Notes: generated by a model not told the origin, from the sequence alone. A DNA stretch of 50,602 bases from an uncultured Gammaproteobacteria bacterium (GCA_902513495.1 CABXNH010000005.1:1-50602), one strand, 5' to 3'; positions 34,719-46,441 are shown, counted from the stretch's first letter. Program-made: numbers and translations.

Positions 34719-36110
34719 GTGAGCTACCCTATCATTTCTCTGGTTGGCAGGCCTAATGTAGGCAAGTCGACACTATTTAATCGCCTAAGTAATTCAAGGC
34801 AAGCCCTCGTCTCCGATTTTGAAGGACTAACTAGAGATCGTCAGTATGCAAACATAGAGCTAGAGAATGGCATTTATTGCTCTATTGTCGATACTGGTGG
34901 CCTGACTAATGAGGATTCAATCATAGATACTGGAATTCATAGTCAAGTAATCAATGCACTGAATGAGTCTGATGTCATATACTTTATTGTCAGCAACAAA
35001 GATGGGGTCACCTCATTAGATTTAGATATTTCGGCTCAATTAAGAAAGCTTAAGAAAAAAATTATCTTAGTTTGCAACAAAGCTGAAGGCCTAAATATAA
35101 CTTCAGCATCAGAATTTTATGAACTCGGATTGGGTGACCCCACACTTATTTCAGCAGAACATAATCAAGGCATTGCTGACCTTATAGATAAAACAATTCC
35201 ACTTCTACCTAAAACTGGTGAGTTCGACAAACCTGAACTAGAAGGAATTGCAGTTGCAGTCCTAGGCAGGCCTAATGTTGGAAAATCAACCCTGATAAAT
35301 CGTATTTTGGGAGAAGAAAGAGTCATGGCGGTAGATCTACCTGGAACCACCAGAGATTCAATTTTTATACCCTTTGAGAGAGAAGGTCAGCACTACACAC
35401 TAATTGATACAGCTGGTATAAGACGCAAAAGAAGTGTTAGTGAAAAAGTAGAAATTTTTAGTATTATTAAAGCTAAAGATGCCATAAATGACTCGCATGT
35501 CGTTATTTTAGTGCTTGATGCCCACGAAGGGGTCACTGAGCAAGATGCAACGCTCTTAGGACTAATAGCTGACAAAGGAAGAGCCTTACTAATAGTAATT
35601 AACAAATGGGATGGCTTAGATGAATATCAAAAAAGTGAAGTCAAAAGAAAGCTTGATATAAAACTATCTTTTGTAAATTACGCTACAGTTCATTTCATTT
35701 CTGCACTCCATGGATCAGGTGTTGGTAAATTATTCTCACCTATTAAAAAATCCTATGAGAATGCAGGCGGAAGGTTTCCAACCTCACTTCTAAATCGAAT
35801 ATTAGAACAGGCTAACAACACGCACCAACCTCCTCCAGTCGCTGGAAAAAGAATGAGACTAAAATTTGTGAATCAATCTGACGTTTTTCCTCCCACATTG
35901 ATCTTTCATGGCAACCATGTTCAAAACGTTCCAAATAGTTATGAGCGCTTTTTAAAGAATTTTTTTATTACAGCTCTTAAATTAACAAATACCCCTATTA
36001 AAATTCTATATAAAAGTGGTGAAAACCCATTTAAAGATAAAAAAAATATTCTATCTGTACGCCAAATTCAAAAGAAGAAACGACTCATGAAGTTCGTCAA
36101 AAAGAAATAA
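34719..36110 (+). CDS. der: Ribosome biogenesis GTPase Der (EngA)
   Basis: A tandem GTPase needed for 50S maturation. It has 463 residues. First G domain: GRPNVGKSTLFNRL (about 10-23), VDTGG, NKAE. Second: GRPNVGKSTLINRI (about 188-201), DLPGTTRDS, DTAG, NKWDG. A C-terminal KH-like domain follows. Starts at GTG 34719 (VSYPIISLVGRPN). No ATG upstream fits. Confidence 0.97.
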   Translation: MSYPIISLVGRPNVGKSTLFNRLSNSRQALVSDFEGLTRDRQYANIELENGIYCSIVDTGGLTNEDSIIDTGIHSQVINALNESDVIYFIVSNKDGVTSLDLDISAQLRKLKKKIILVCNKAEGLNITSASEFYELGLGDPTLISAEHNQGIADLIDKTIPLLPKTGEFDKPELEGIAVAVLGRPNVGKSTLINRILGEERVMAVDLPGTTRDSIFIPFEREGQHYTLIDTAGIRRKRSVSEKVEIFSIIKAKDAINDSHVVILVLDAHEGVTEQDATLLGLIADKGRALLIVINKWDGLDEYQKSEVKRKLDIKLSFVNYATVHFISALHGSGVGKLFSPIKKSYENAGGRFPTSLLNRILEQANNTHQPPPVAGKRMRLKFVNQSDVFPPTLIFHGNHVQNVPNSYERFLKNFFITALKLTNTPIKILYKSGENPFKDKKNILSVRQIQKKKRLMKFVKKK

Positions 36111-36139
36111 AATCTCAGTTCAAAATTAAAATTAAATCT

Positions 36140-37378
36140 TTAAAATCTTTGTACTGAAAACTCATGAATTGGAATAGGTGGTTTTTTTCCTGTGATTATT
36201 GACTCGACAATTTCTGCAGTCACTGGAGCCAATGTAAGGCCAATGTGTCCGTGACCAAAAGCATAAACGACATCATTGCCTTTTCTGGAAGCTGAAATGA
36301 CAGGCTTACTATCTGGTATTGATGGCCTAAACCCCAGCCATGTTCTGCTTGGTTTTCCTAAACTTGGAAAAAAATTTGATGCACCATTCTCAAGGTGGTT
36401 GACTCTATCCATAGAGATCTCAGGACTCACTCCACCAAGCTCTACAGTTCCAACTACCCTTAACCTTCCCGACATTGGAGACATATAAAAGCCACCATCA
36501 GCAGAACAGCATGGTCTATTGAGGAGTGGCTCATTCATATCATATTCGACATGGTATCCCCTCTCAACATCTAAAGGTATGTTGTCACCGGCTTGTTTTG
36601 CAAACTTCTTAGAAAAAGCACCAGCAGATACAACCAAATGCTTTGATAATATTGTTGATTTATCGTCTAAAGTTACTTTGATACCATTATTCGTTCTTTC
36701 TATATTTTTAGCAGTCTGCCTAATAATTGGACATCCCTTTTCAATACAGGTATTCAACAATAGTTTCATCATTTTTCCAGGATCACTCATGTACGCACAG
36801 TCTGGAAAATAAGCTGCACCGCCTTCAATTAGATTTATATTGGGCTCCAACTTGTTAAGCTCTGAAGGATTCAACATTTGCGCATTTAAGCCTAAAGTTT
36901 TTCTATGATTAATATCTTTTAAGCCAGCATCATAGATTGATTTTGACTTATAGATATAGATACTTCCATTGCTATTAAGAAGTGAACTGCCGTTTATTTG
37001 ACTTGCCAGATCTTCCCAGCGAAGCCTTGCATTCACTAATATTTTAGCAATCGATTGTGCATTTTTTTCAGCCTGCTTTGGCATCGATTGATATAAAAAT
37101 TTCATCAGCCAGGGAGCGAGCGAGCGAATTTCAGAGCGTTTAATTGCTATTGGGCTATTTTTATTAAATAAAAGTGAAGGTAATCTTTTAATAACTTCTG
37201 GTGAGCCAACCGGAAGAACTGCATATTCTGCTATTGTGCCTGCATTCCCATAAGACGTTCCAGACCCTGGCTCCTCGGAATCAATAAGAACAACCTCTCT
37301 TCCTGAGTTGAGCATTTTTAGAGCAACAGAGAGACCAATAACTCCACCGCCCAAAACAGCAATATCAGTTTTTTCCAT
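36140..37378 (-). CDS. FAD-dependent amino-acid dehydrogenase, DadA-like
   Basis: An FAD oxidoreductase of the DAO family, 412 residues, resembling D-amino-acid dehydrogenase small subunit DadA. The N-terminal Rossmann motif is AVLGGGVIGLSVALKML, followed by SYGNAGTIAEYAVLPVGSP, VVSAGAFSK and the C-terminal GHGHIGLTLAPVTAEIV. It deaminates a D-amino acid or similar substrate and passes electrons to the membrane chain. No alanine racemase is nearby. Convergent with der. Confidence 0.85.
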   Translation of the reverse strand: MEKTDIAVLGGGVIGLSVALKMLNSGREVVLIDSEEPGSGTSYGNAGTIAEYAVLPVGSPEVIKRLPSLLFNKNSPIAIKRSEIRSLAPWLMKFLYQSMPKQAEKNAQSIAKILVNARLRWEDLASQINGSSLLNSNGSIYIYKSKSIYDAGLKDINHRKTLGLNAQMLNPSELNKLEPNINLIEGGAAYFPDCAYMSDPGKMMKLLLNTCIEKGCPIIRQTAKNIERTNNGIKVTLDDKSTILSKHLVVSAGAFSKKFAKQAGDNIPLDVERGYHVEYDMNEPLLNRPCCSADGGFYMSPMSGRLRVVGTVELGGVSPEISMDRVNHLENGASNFFPSLGKPSRTWLGFRPSIPDSKPVISASRKGNDVVYAFGHGHIGLTLAPVTAEIVESIITGKKPPIPIHEFSVQRF

Positions 37379-37416
37379 CTAATAAAATTCCAATATTAAA
37401 TAAAAGACCAAAGAAT

Positions 37417-39057
<1,641 letters not shown>

Positions 39058-39082
39058 CTAACAAAGTTTGAAATAGCTATGA

Positions 39083-39098
39083 TACACAAATTTGTGTA
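39083..39098. promoter_or_regulatory. Perfect 16-bp palindrome between pyrG and the ABC exporter
   Basis: TACACAAATTTGTGTA is an exact inverted repeat in the divergent intergenic space, 32 bases from the pyrG start and 27 from the exporter start. It looks like an operator for a dimeric regulator. No known consensus was matched with confidence. Confidence 0.4.
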
Positions 39099-39124
39099 GA
39101 ATATGGGCACATCCAAACAAACAA

Positions 39125-40846
39125 ATGAAGATGGGTTATAGACAATTCTTAAAGAGGCTTTTTCCGTACCTCAAAAATCATTTAGGAAAATTAGCTTTCA
39201 CTTCAATAATGATGGTTATTGCGACTTTGTTAGAGACAGCTATACCTGAAATTACTGGCCAAATAGTTGATACATTATTTTCCACTAATCGTCCAAATAA
39301 TGCGGCTTTTTCTTATTCTGTTATCTTATTTTCAGTCATTGCACTTAGTTCAATATTTGCACTAATCTCTATCAGTGCTAGCTCTTGGATTTCTAATAAA
39401 GTAATTATGGATTTGAGGGTCAATATGTTTACCAAATTACTTCGACTTCCAAAATCTTACTTTGATAAAAATACTACGGGAGAAACACTATCAAAACTTA
39501 CTTTTGATGTTGAACAAATATCTGCTGCAGCGTCAACTATATGGCTTGAATTTATTAAATCTTCCTTCACAGTAATAATTCTGACGGGTTACTTATTTTA
39601 TAAAAGCTTTCTATTGAGTCTCAGCCTATTAGTTCTTCTTCCACTCGTGTATTTGGCTGTAAGATTTTCTACCTCTAGAATTAGAAAAGGCTCTGCTAGA
39701 GTCCAAGAGTCAATGGGGAAAATGACTCATCTTTTAGACGAAAATATTTCTGGTAATGATCTAATCAAAATATATCAAGCGCAAAACAGTGAAACTAATA
39801 AATTTTTTAGTATTATTAACACGATACGACAGCAAAGGTTCAAAGTTGATATGGCAGGTGGCCTTAACACCTCCATTGTCAATGCACTTATAGGCTTATC
39901 TTTGGCTTGTGTTGTTTATTTCTCATCGACTTATTTGGCAATGAGTGCAGGCGACTTTTTAGCTTACTTTACAGCAATGGGTATGCTTGTTAAACCAGCA
40001 AAAACACTCATTAATATTAACAAACCTCTACAACAGGCGATAGTAGCTGGAAAAAGTGTATTTAGCCTAATCGATGAAGACCCAGAAAGTAATCCAAGCA
40101 ATAAGTCAATTGATTCAATTTCTGGTGATATATGTTTTGATAATGTTAGTTTTTCTTATGACAACGAAAAGTCTTCATTAACTAACATTAATTTAACAAT
40201 CAAAAAAGGAGAAACCATTGCTTTTGTTGGCTCTACTGGTAGTGGCAAAACTACAATGGTTAATTTATTAACACGCTTTTATAATCCATCAAGCGGGAAA
40301 ATATTAATCAATGGAAAAGATATTATTTCTTTTGAGTTAGAGTCTTATAGATCTAATTTCTCATATGTGGATCAGAATGTACGTCTATTTAATGACACCG
40401 TTAGTGGGAATATTGCGTTTGGTCAAAAAGAGACAATGTCAATGGATTTAATAATTGATGCAGCTAAAGTCTCTAATTCTATTGAGTTTATTGAAAAACT
40501 AGATAAGAAATTTGACTCTGATATTGGTGAAGATGGTGTAACGCTTTCTGGTGGTCAACGTCAAAGACTGTCGATAGCAAGAGCTATTGCAAAAGATAGC
40601 CCTATACTGATTCTTGATGAAGCGACCTCTGCATTAGATTCGGCGACAGAAAAATTGGTTCAATCAGCTATTAATAAAATGCAACAAGATAGGACTACTA
40701 TTATTATTGCGCACCGATTAAGTACAATTCAAAATGCTGATCGAATTATTGTTTTAAAAGATGGAAAAATCATTGAGCAAGGAACCCATTCGGAGCTTAT
40801 AAAAACTTCAGGTGAGTATTCAAAGTTGAATCAACATCAAACGTAA
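39125..40846 (+). CDS. ABC exporter, MsbA-like lipid A flippase family
   Basis: A half-transporter of about 573 residues from ATG 39125 (MKMGYRQFLKRLFPYLKNHLGKL). Six membrane segments fill about residues 20-300; the ATP domain has Walker A GSTGSGKTTM, signature LSGGQRQRLSIARA and Walker B PILILDEATSALD, followed by AHRLSTI. Closest to MsbA (lipid A/core flippase), but lpxK is not adjacent, so another lipid or peptide substrate is possible. The start could be three codons later; an upstream TTG frame extension is not needed. Confidence 0.87.
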   Translation: MKMGYRQFLKRLFPYLKNHLGKLAFTSIMMVIATLLETAIPEITGQIVDTLFSTNRPNNAAFSYSVILFSVIALSSIFALISISASSWISNKVIMDLRVNMFTKLLRLPKSYFDKNTTGETLSKLTFDVEQISAAASTIWLEFIKSSFTVIILTGYLFYKSFLLSLSLLVLLPLVYLAVRFSTSRIRKGSARVQESMGKMTHLLDENISGNDLIKIYQAQNSETNKFFSIINTIRQQRFKVDMAGGLNTSIVNALIGLSLACVVYFSSTYLAMSAGDFLAYFTAMGMLVKPAKTLININKPLQQAIVAGKSVFSLIDEDPESNPSNKSIDSISGDICFDNVSFSYDNEKSSLTNINLTIKKGETIAFVGSTGSGKTTMVNLLTRFYNPSSGKILINGKDIISFELESYRSNFSYVDQNVRLFNDTVSGNIAFGQKETMSMDLIIDAAKVSNSIEFIEKLDKKFDSDIGEDGVTLSGGQRQRLSIARAIAKDSPILILDEATSALDSATEKLVQSAINKMQQDRTTIIIAHRLSTIQNADRIIVLKDGKIIEQGTHSELIKTSGEYSKLNQHQT

Positions 40847-40858
40847 GGCTATTTATTA

Positions 40859-41923
40859 TTACTTCAGTCGCTCAATCGCTTTAGAAGAATCAAGAGCACT
40901 TCTGACTTTTTCAGAGACTAGAGTCAATGTTTTTTCATCCTTCAAATGCCAAAGAATTAGGCTTGCTGAGTATACTAAGCCATCATAAAATATTCCTTTT
41001 TTTCCTGATAAAGCCTCAGACCCAAGATCGACAACGTATTTAGCTAGCGAACTTTTTTTCGTTTCACCTTCTAAGTTTTTTGGTATCTCTATAGCCCGAA
41101 ATTCTTGCGTAACTCCAATTTTCTTAGGATCTATATCAACTTTGTCTTTTTCAGCGCCATCATAATAAGAGTACATGAGCCCTTTTTGCCTAAGTGAGGG
41201 CACAACACCTCCCTCAACACCTCTAATTAAGAGACTACTTGAAAATCCAGAGTGCTTTGCAAGTGAGGCATAAATTGGAGGATAGGGTTTGTGAACATAA
41301 CCTAAAACTGCATGAGTATTCTTGCCTCTAATTGGACCTATCAATGACTCAACTGTATTTAGAACTGTCCTCTTGATAATTTTATTTCTAAGTGGAACAA
41401 GAGAGTGAAGTTGTTTGCAATATTGACTCTGGTCAACATAAGACCAACCAATTGATTTATTTTCAATTTGATGTTTAGCCCTACTAGTACTTAAATTAAC
41501 ATCAAAATCTAAAGCTTGGTATATAAGTCGATGTGTCAGACCAAATTTTGGTGAAACTGAATTTAAACCATGAATTACTGATGGAATTCCTAGTTCAGCA
41601 AGAAGTGGTGGTAAAAATGAAGATATTGGAACTGATCGGTTATAGCCACTATAAGGGTCACCAAGATCAACTAGATTATCAACAGAAGACTGCTGCTGAT
41701 TAGTTAATCCAACTAAGGCCATCAAAATGCCAATATTTTCGTCCATAGTTTCCCGCTTCATTCTCATTGCAATCAAGAATATTGCACTTTGAACTTCGTC
41801 AATCTCATGACTTAAGATTGCTTCCATCGCCAGCTTTGACTCCTCCAAGCTAATGCTTTTACTAAGCTCTGGACCTGTTGCAATCCTTTGAATAATTGAA
41901 TGCATTAACTCTTTAGAGTTCAT
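40859..41923 (-). CDS. Anthranilate phosphoribosyltransferase-like protein TrpD2 (YbiB-like)
   Basis: A 354-residue protein of the TrpD2 group, related to anthranilate phosphoribosyltransferase but without the usual GTGGD site. Signs: ESKLAMEAILSHEIDEVQSAIFLIAMRMK, DPYSGYNRSVPIS, HGLNSVSPKFG, GYVHKPYPPIYA and LIRGVEGGVVPSL. E. coli YbiB binds nucleic acid and is DNA-damage linked, which is known of the family only. The ATG at 41923 is chosen over a GTG at 41932. It overlaps the Rieske gene by 11 bases. Confidence 0.85.
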   Translation of the reverse strand: MNSKELMHSIIQRIATGPELSKSISLEESKLAMEAILSHEIDEVQSAIFLIAMRMKRETMDENIGILMALVGLTNQQQSSVDNLVDLGDPYSGYNRSVPISSFLPPLLAELGIPSVIHGLNSVSPKFGLTHRLIYQALDFDVNLSTSRAKHQIENKSIGWSYVDQSQYCKQLHSLVPLRNKIIKRTVLNTVESLIGPIRGKNTHAVLGYVHKPYPPIYASLAKHSGFSSSLLIRGVEGGVVPSLRQKGLMYSYYDGAEKDKVDIDPKKIGVTQEFRAIEIPKNLEGETKKSSLAKYVVDLGSEALSGKKGIFYDGLVYSASLILWHLKDEKTLTLVSEKVRSALDSSKAIERLK

Positions 41924-42227
41924 TTGCTTCACTCATTTGGACAAAAATAAGCTCATCTTTAACTTTAACTGGATAGGTTACTAACTCTGGAATCTCTTTT
42001 TCAGAACATCTGCCAGTGCTCAAGTTATACTCATAACCATGAAGCGCACACCTTACAAAACTTTTCTTTATGCATCCAAGGCTAAGATTGAATTCTTCAT
42101 GAGGACAACGATTATCAAAACAATAGATCTGACTATCAACATTAGTGATAACTAGCCTTACACCTTCGATTGAAATCTCCTTCATTAAACCTGGAAGTGG
42201 CGGAGACTCAAGGGTATTAAACCACAT
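41913..42227 (-). CDS. Rieske-type [2Fe-2S] ferredoxin
   Basis: A 104-residue soluble electron carrier with the Rieske ligands CPHEEF (Cys-x-His, about 41-43) and CALHGYEY (Cys-x2-His, about 60-63). It is of the NirD/ferredoxin-component type, without an oxygenase domain. It overlaps TrpD2 at the 3' end and lies 12 bases after the lytic transglycosylase gene. Its electron partner is unknown. Confidence 0.9.
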   Translation of the reverse strand: MWFNTLESPPLPGLMKEISIEGVRLVITNVDSQIYCFDNRCPHEEFNLSLGCIKKSFVRCALHGYEYNLSTGRCSEKEIPELVTYPVKVKDELIFVQMSEANEL

Positions 42228-42239
42228 TAAATATTAAAC

Positions 42240-42848
42240 CTAGAAGAGTGTCCAGATTCTATTACTATCGAGTTGCTGTCTGCATTGAGCAAGCTGAGAC
42301 TTGTATGTATTTGACTTATTCTCAACTTTCTTTGCAATAGAGATCAGCCAATCTTTATTTTCATAACTTTTCTTGTTGAATCCGCCATGGCCTTCATGGT
42401 AAGCCAAGTATTGACGATATGCATCCGTTTTACTTATCTTAGATCTGAGGTTGGATTGATTCGCATACCAACCAACAAAATCTATTGCATCAGCAAAATT
42501 ATCTCTCCTGGCATCTTTTTTTCCAGTTTTGAGTTGGTACCACTCCCATGTTGCTTTTTTAGCCTGAGTATATCCATAGGAATCGGTGGGTCTTGCACCC
42601 GGAATAAATCCAAAAATTTTATTACGCGGTGGCTTTGCTCTTGAAGCAAACCGAGACTCTTGATGAATAATGGCTAATTGCAAATGCATCGGCACTTTCC
42701 ATTTTTCCTCGCTTAGTTTAGCAGCGCGATACCAACTAACCTTTTCATCTAGCAAATTACACACATTTGTCACTTCCCTAGCAGGCGTTGATAAACAACC
42801 TGAAATTGTAACCGCAACAAGTAATCCTAATACTAAAAGCTTTTTCAT
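42240..42848 (-). CDS. Lipoprotein lytic transglycosylase (SLT domain)
   Basis: A 202-residue outer-membrane lipoprotein: lipobox TISGC (Cys18) after a short signal. The SLT domain has a catalytic Glu in AIIHQESRFASRAKPP, then SYGYTQAKKATW and YHEGHGGFNKKSY. It cuts peptidoglycan glycan strands. Starts at the base after the stop of the cold-shock gene (TAAATG). Confidence 0.88.
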   Translation of the reverse strand: MKKLLVLGLLVAVTISGCLSTPAREVTNVCNLLDEKVSWYRAAKLSEEKWKVPMHLQLAIIHQESRFASRAKPPRNKIFGFIPGARPTDSYGYTQAKKATWEWYQLKTGKKDARRDNFADAIDFVGWYANQSNLRSKISKTDAYRQYLAYHEGHGGFNKKSYENKDWLISIAKKVENKSNTYKSQLAQCRQQLDSNRIWTLF

Positions 42849-43154
42849 TTAACCAAAAAACACAAAGTAAGCGACAATCAATTGAAAGACCAACAAAACG
42901 CCAAACATTGCTTTTATATCATTGTCAGTCAGTGGCTCTGACTCCTCAACCACCTTTTCTAATTTAACATCAACCGCAACTAGACCTTTATCAGAATTTT
43001 CAACTTTAAATTTAACTCTTGTATCACTTCTTAAACGAGACTTATTAAAAACATTTTTTTGATGAACAAAGTACTTTTCACCATCGTCCCCTGTAATAAA
43101 TCCATATCCTTTTGTGCCAAATTGGGCCACTATGCCCGTCATTTTTTTTGCCAT
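42849..43154 (-). CDS. Cold-shock domain protein with C-terminal membrane anchor
   Basis: A 101-residue protein. Residues 1-65 are a cold-shock domain with RNP-1-like TKGYGFIT and RNP-2-like EKYFVHQKNVF. Residues 66-80 are an acidic linker (EESEPLTDND), and 82-100 are a hydrophobic segment (FGVLLVFQLIVAYFVFF). So a nucleic-acid-binding domain is tethered to the inner membrane, unlike common CspA-type proteins. Overlaps tpm by one base (ATG within the tpm stop). Confidence 0.82.
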   Translation of the reverse strand: MAKKMTGIVAQFGTKGYGFITGDDGEKYFVHQKNVFNKSRLRSDTRVKFKVENSDKGLVAVDVKLEKVVEESEPLTDNDIKAMFGVLLVFQLIVAYFVFFG

Positions 43155-43810
43155 TACACTCTCACTTTTTGCAGCAAATACACTGCTTTTTCAACAAAAT
43201 CTACACCAAGATTTTGAAACATTGGCTCATTTTCAATGTCATTAATACAATACAACTCTCGACTATGAAAAGAACCTTTAAATAATTCATCGACCTCAGA
43301 TCTGCTAACTGCAAAAGGTGGGCCAGATCTTTGATGTTGTGGATAATTCAAAGTTAACAATAAAATCCTAACATCATCAGCTATTATATCATTTAAATGT
43401 TTAACGTATTTTTGTCTTAATTCTTCATCTAGTGCGATCAATGAAGCGCGATCATAAACTGCCCTTACTTCCTGTAAATGATTACATTCTAAATCAAAAT
43501 AATTACCGCAATAAATTCTAATTCCTTTACCTTCATAAAGTATGAATCCATCCATTTTTGATATTGAATAAGACAAGTTATTTTCTAAAAAAAACTGTTC
43601 TACTGCGATACTACTCATTTCAACGCCGATCACATTTATTTGTTTTTCAAGTAAATATAACATATCCTTCGTTTTTCCGCACAAGGGAACAAAAATAGTC
43701 TCCCCGGCAGACAGATCAAGGTTTTCAAGATACCCAATAAGCTGACTATTGATTTGGTCGGCATGCCACCCTATTCTATTGTTTTTCCACCTGCTGATCC
43801 AATCAGTCAT
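43154..43810 (-). CDS. tpm: Thiopurine S-methyltransferase family protein
   Basis: A SAM-dependent methyltransferase of 218 residues: WISRWKNNRIGWHAD at the start, FVPLCGKTKDMLYLLEK (SAM site), GVEMSSIAVEQFF and the YDRASLIALDEELR region. Bacterial Tpm acts on thiopurines, selenium or tellurium compounds; the natural substrate here is unknown. First gene of the five-gene operon down to TrpD2, divergent from ung. Confidence 0.93.
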   Translation of the reverse strand: MTDWISRWKNNRIGWHADQINSQLIGYLENLDLSAGETIFVPLCGKTKDMLYLLEKQINVIGVEMSSIAVEQFFLENNLSYSISKMDGFILYEGKGIRIYCGNYFDLECNHLQEVRAVYDRASLIALDEELRQKYVKHLNDIIADDVRILLLTLNYPQHQRSGPPFAVSRSEVDELFKGSFHSRELYCINDIENEPMFQNLGVDFVEKAVYLLQKVRV

Positions 43811-43959
43811 GCTAAATCCTTGTTATAATAAAACCAATCCTTGAAACACTAAAATAAATGCATGATTTAAAAAATCATTTTAAACCATAATATAATTTTT
43901 ACTATTTAAATGCAATCCATTATCATTATTACTAAATCATTCGGGTCTATTTCCCTGTC

Positions 43960-44631
43960 ATGACTCAAAGTATTGGTGATTGGTCCAAATACTTATCTAA
44001 GGAAAAAGAAAAAGATTACTTTATCTCACTGTACTCTTTTCTAAACTCTCGAATTAATAGTGAAATTTATCCACCTAGAGACAAATGGTTTAAGGCCTTT
44101 GAATATTCAAGTTTTAACTCTACAAAAGTTATTATTCTGGGTCAAGATCCATATCATGGGGATGGTCAGGCAGAGGGGCTGAGTTTTTCTGTTCCAAAGG
44201 GCGTAACTATTCCGCCATCACTCAGAAATATTTATAAGGAGCTTGACCAGGATGATGTTGACTTTACTGAACCAGGACATGGCCACCTAAGAAATTGGGC
44301 AAAACAAGGCGTTTTACTTTTGAACAGCGTTCTAACAGTTGAAAAGAATTCTCCAGCGTCTCATGCAAATCAAGGCTGGGAAGTCTTTACCGATCAAGTT
44401 ATCCATCTACTGAATGAAAACAAAAATAATTTAGTATTTTTGCTTTGGGGCACTTATGCAAACAAAAAATCTGAATTGATAGATACCAAAAAACACTTGA
44501 TTCTCAGTGCTGCCCACCCTTCTCCATTCTCTGCCCACAAGGGTTTCTTTGGTTGCAAACATTTTTCTAAAACCAATGCCTTTCTTAAATCGACTAGTCA
44601 AGAATTGATTGATTGGAGACTGCCTATATGA
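43960..44631 (+). CDS. ung: Uracil-DNA glycosylase
   Basis: Removes uracil from DNA. It has 223 residues with the family-1 motifs: [18 protein letters not shown] (catalytic Asp63), [24 protein letters not shown] and [13 protein letters not shown] (Leu-Phe intercalation loop). Its stop overlaps the pdxB start. Confidence 0.98.
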   Translation: MTQSIGDWSKYLSKEKEKDYFISLYSFLNSRINSEIYPPRDKWFKAFEYSSFNSTKVIILGQDPYHGDGQAEGLSFSVPKGVTIPPSLRNIYKELDQDDVDFTEPGHGHLRNWAKQGVLLLNSVLTVEKNSPASHANQGWEVFTDQVIHLLNENKNNLVFLLWGTYANKKSELIDTKKHLILSAAHPSPFSAHKGFFGCKHFSKTNAFLKSTSQELIDWRLPI

Positions 44632-45668
44632 AATTAATGATTGATGATGCTGTATGGGGTTTTAGTGAAATTTTTTCAGAATTTGGGGAGGTAATAACTC
44701 TACCTGGCCGGCAAATTCGTAATGAAAGCCTTCTGGATTGTGATGCATTAATAGTTAGATCAAGAACAAAAGTCGATGAAGAGCTTCTTAGGGGCTCAAA
44801 AATTAAATTTGTTGGCTCAACAGTAGCCGGTCTTGATCACATTGATCAAATCTATCTCAATGACAATAATATAGCCTTCTCATCTGCTCAAGGATGTAAT
44901 GCAAATGCTGTTGCAGAATACGTTATCAGCGCAATTACAAATTTAGCGAATGACTTTGACTTTAAATTATTAGGTAAGACGCTTGGAATCATTGGAGTAG
45001 GCAATGTTGGAAAAAGGCTTGAGTTTAAAGCTAAGCAGTTAGGAATCAAAACTCTTTTAAATGACCCACCTCGTGAAGCTAACGAAGGTAGTAACAATTT
45101 TGTTTCCCTTGAAAAAGCGCTTAGTGCTGACATTGTTACATTTCATACCCCCTTAAATTTCACAGGGGCTCATCCTACCTATAATCTTTTAAGCAGTCAT
45201 AACTTCAATCATATTATTGAGGATGCAGTAGTCGTCAATGCAGCTCGAGGAGGCATCATTAATGAAATGATCTGGCAAAGAACTCCAACAAAGGCAAACA
45301 TAATTGATTGTTGGGAAAATGAACCCAATATTAATTCCAGCCTTCAAAAAACAGCCTACTGGGCAACACCTCATATTGCTGGGCATTCAATTGATGCTAA
45401 ATTTATGGGTAGCTTTATGATCTATAAAGAGCTTTGCAAATTCTCAAAACAACCTCTTAATAATCAAATTGAAAATCTTATCAATCCTGAATTAAGAGTA
45501 ATCAAAGACGATAATCTGCATGACACTCTGAATTCAATTTACTCATTCAAGGAAGATGATAAAGCGATTAAAGATATTTCTAATTTTGAAGATTACAGAA
45601 GAAATTATCCTGAGCGTTTTGAATGGAAACACTTTAATACTAAATTTAAATTACCAAAGAGTACCTAG
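44628..45668 (+). CDS. pdxB: Erythronate-4-phosphate dehydrogenase
   Basis: Second step of the DXP-dependent pathway to vitamin B6 (PLP). It has 346 residues from ATG 44628 ([20 protein letters not shown]), which overlaps the ung stop as ATGA. NAD site [12 protein letters not shown], catalytic residues in AARGGII (Arg), WENEP (Glu) and PHIAGHS (His), and a C-terminal PdxB dimerisation region. The gene meets the PhnD-like gene tail to tail with a four-base overlap. Confidence 0.94.
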   Translation: MKLMIDDAVWGFSEIFSEFGEVITLPGRQIRNESLLDCDALIVRSRTKVDEELLRGSKIKFVGSTVAGLDHIDQIYLNDNNIAFSSAQGCNANAVAEYVISAITNLANDFDFKLLGKTLGIIGVGNVGKRLEFKAKQLGIKTLLNDPPREANEGSNNFVSLEKALSADIVTFHTPLNFTGAHPTYNLLSSHNFNHIIEDAVVVNAARGGIINEMIWQRTPTKANIIDCWENEPNINSSLQKTAYWATPHIAGHSIDAKFMGSFMIYKELCKFSKQPLNNQIENLINPELRVIKDDNLHDTLNSIYSFKEDDKAIKDISNFEDYRRNYPERFEWKHFNTKFKLPKST

Positions 45669-46441
45669 TCTTGTTGATTAATTATCGAGTCGTATTTGGC
45701 CAAAGGCACAAAAGAAAACCGCTTAATTTTTAAATTGTCTTTGGATCTCTGATCTAATAAATTGAGTGCAGTATTTAGTACTTCTATTAAACAACTAGAG
45801 GAGCACAGCGGATGATCTTTATGAGTGACAAAAGGAGGCGCTGGAGAAATCATTGAGCGCCCTATAATTTTTAATTGATTAGCTATCTTCGGATTTGCCC
45901 TACTCAAATAAAAGAAGCTCATTGCATCAACACAAGCAATATCAGTTTCATGATCAATAATACTTTGAATGCTATTTTTATGAGACCCAGTAATGACTAT
46001 TTTTTTGTAAAAGTTATTAAATAATCCAAGTTCTCTTCTGAACTCAATCTCGCTCCGAAATACATTGGCACCACTATGTGAATCATGACTGTTAACTGAC
46101 GCAACCAACCCCTTAGTTTCATCAACTGAATTAATCTGGCTTGATTGAGAAACCATAAAGTAACTAAAGTAGTTTGGCCCCTCAAGCCCATCAAGATCAA
46201 AATGAGGCGTAAAAAGTGGTATTAATTTTTTTTTATAATGACTGACTAATGGCAATCCACAGATATGACTAATTCGAGTCTCGTTTGAGAGAATATTTTT
46301 TTTATCAACAGTATTTAAAAAGTGGACTGGGAGCGCCAGCTCTGGGTTTAATTCTCCAGCTAAAAGAAAAAGCTCTTGCCAAGCTTTTTCAAGCTCGAAA
46401 TTGACTGAATACATCCCAATTCCTATAAATTCTCTTTTCAT
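45665..46441 (-). CDS. PhnD-like substrate-binding protein without signal peptide
   Basis: A 258-residue protein of the phosphate/phosphonate ABC binding-protein type (PhnD-like). Blocks: [94 protein letters not shown]. There is no signal peptide, and no ABC permease or ATPase gene is nearby, so it may be a cytoplasmic binding or sensor protein. Last gene of the operon, seven bases after the desaturase. Confidence 0.8.
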   Translation of the reverse strand: MKREFIGIGMYSVNFELEKAWQELFLLAGELNPELALPVHFLNTVDKKNILSNETRISHICGLPLVSHYKKKLIPLFTPHFDLDGLEGPNYFSYFMVSQSSQINSVDETKGLVASVNSHDSHSGANVFRSEIEFRRELGLFNNFYKKIVITGSHKNSIQSIIDHETDIACVDAMSFFYLSRANPKIANQLKIIGRSMISPAPPFVTHKDHPLCSSSCLIEVLNTALNLLDQRSKDNLKIKRFSFVPLAKYDSIINQQD

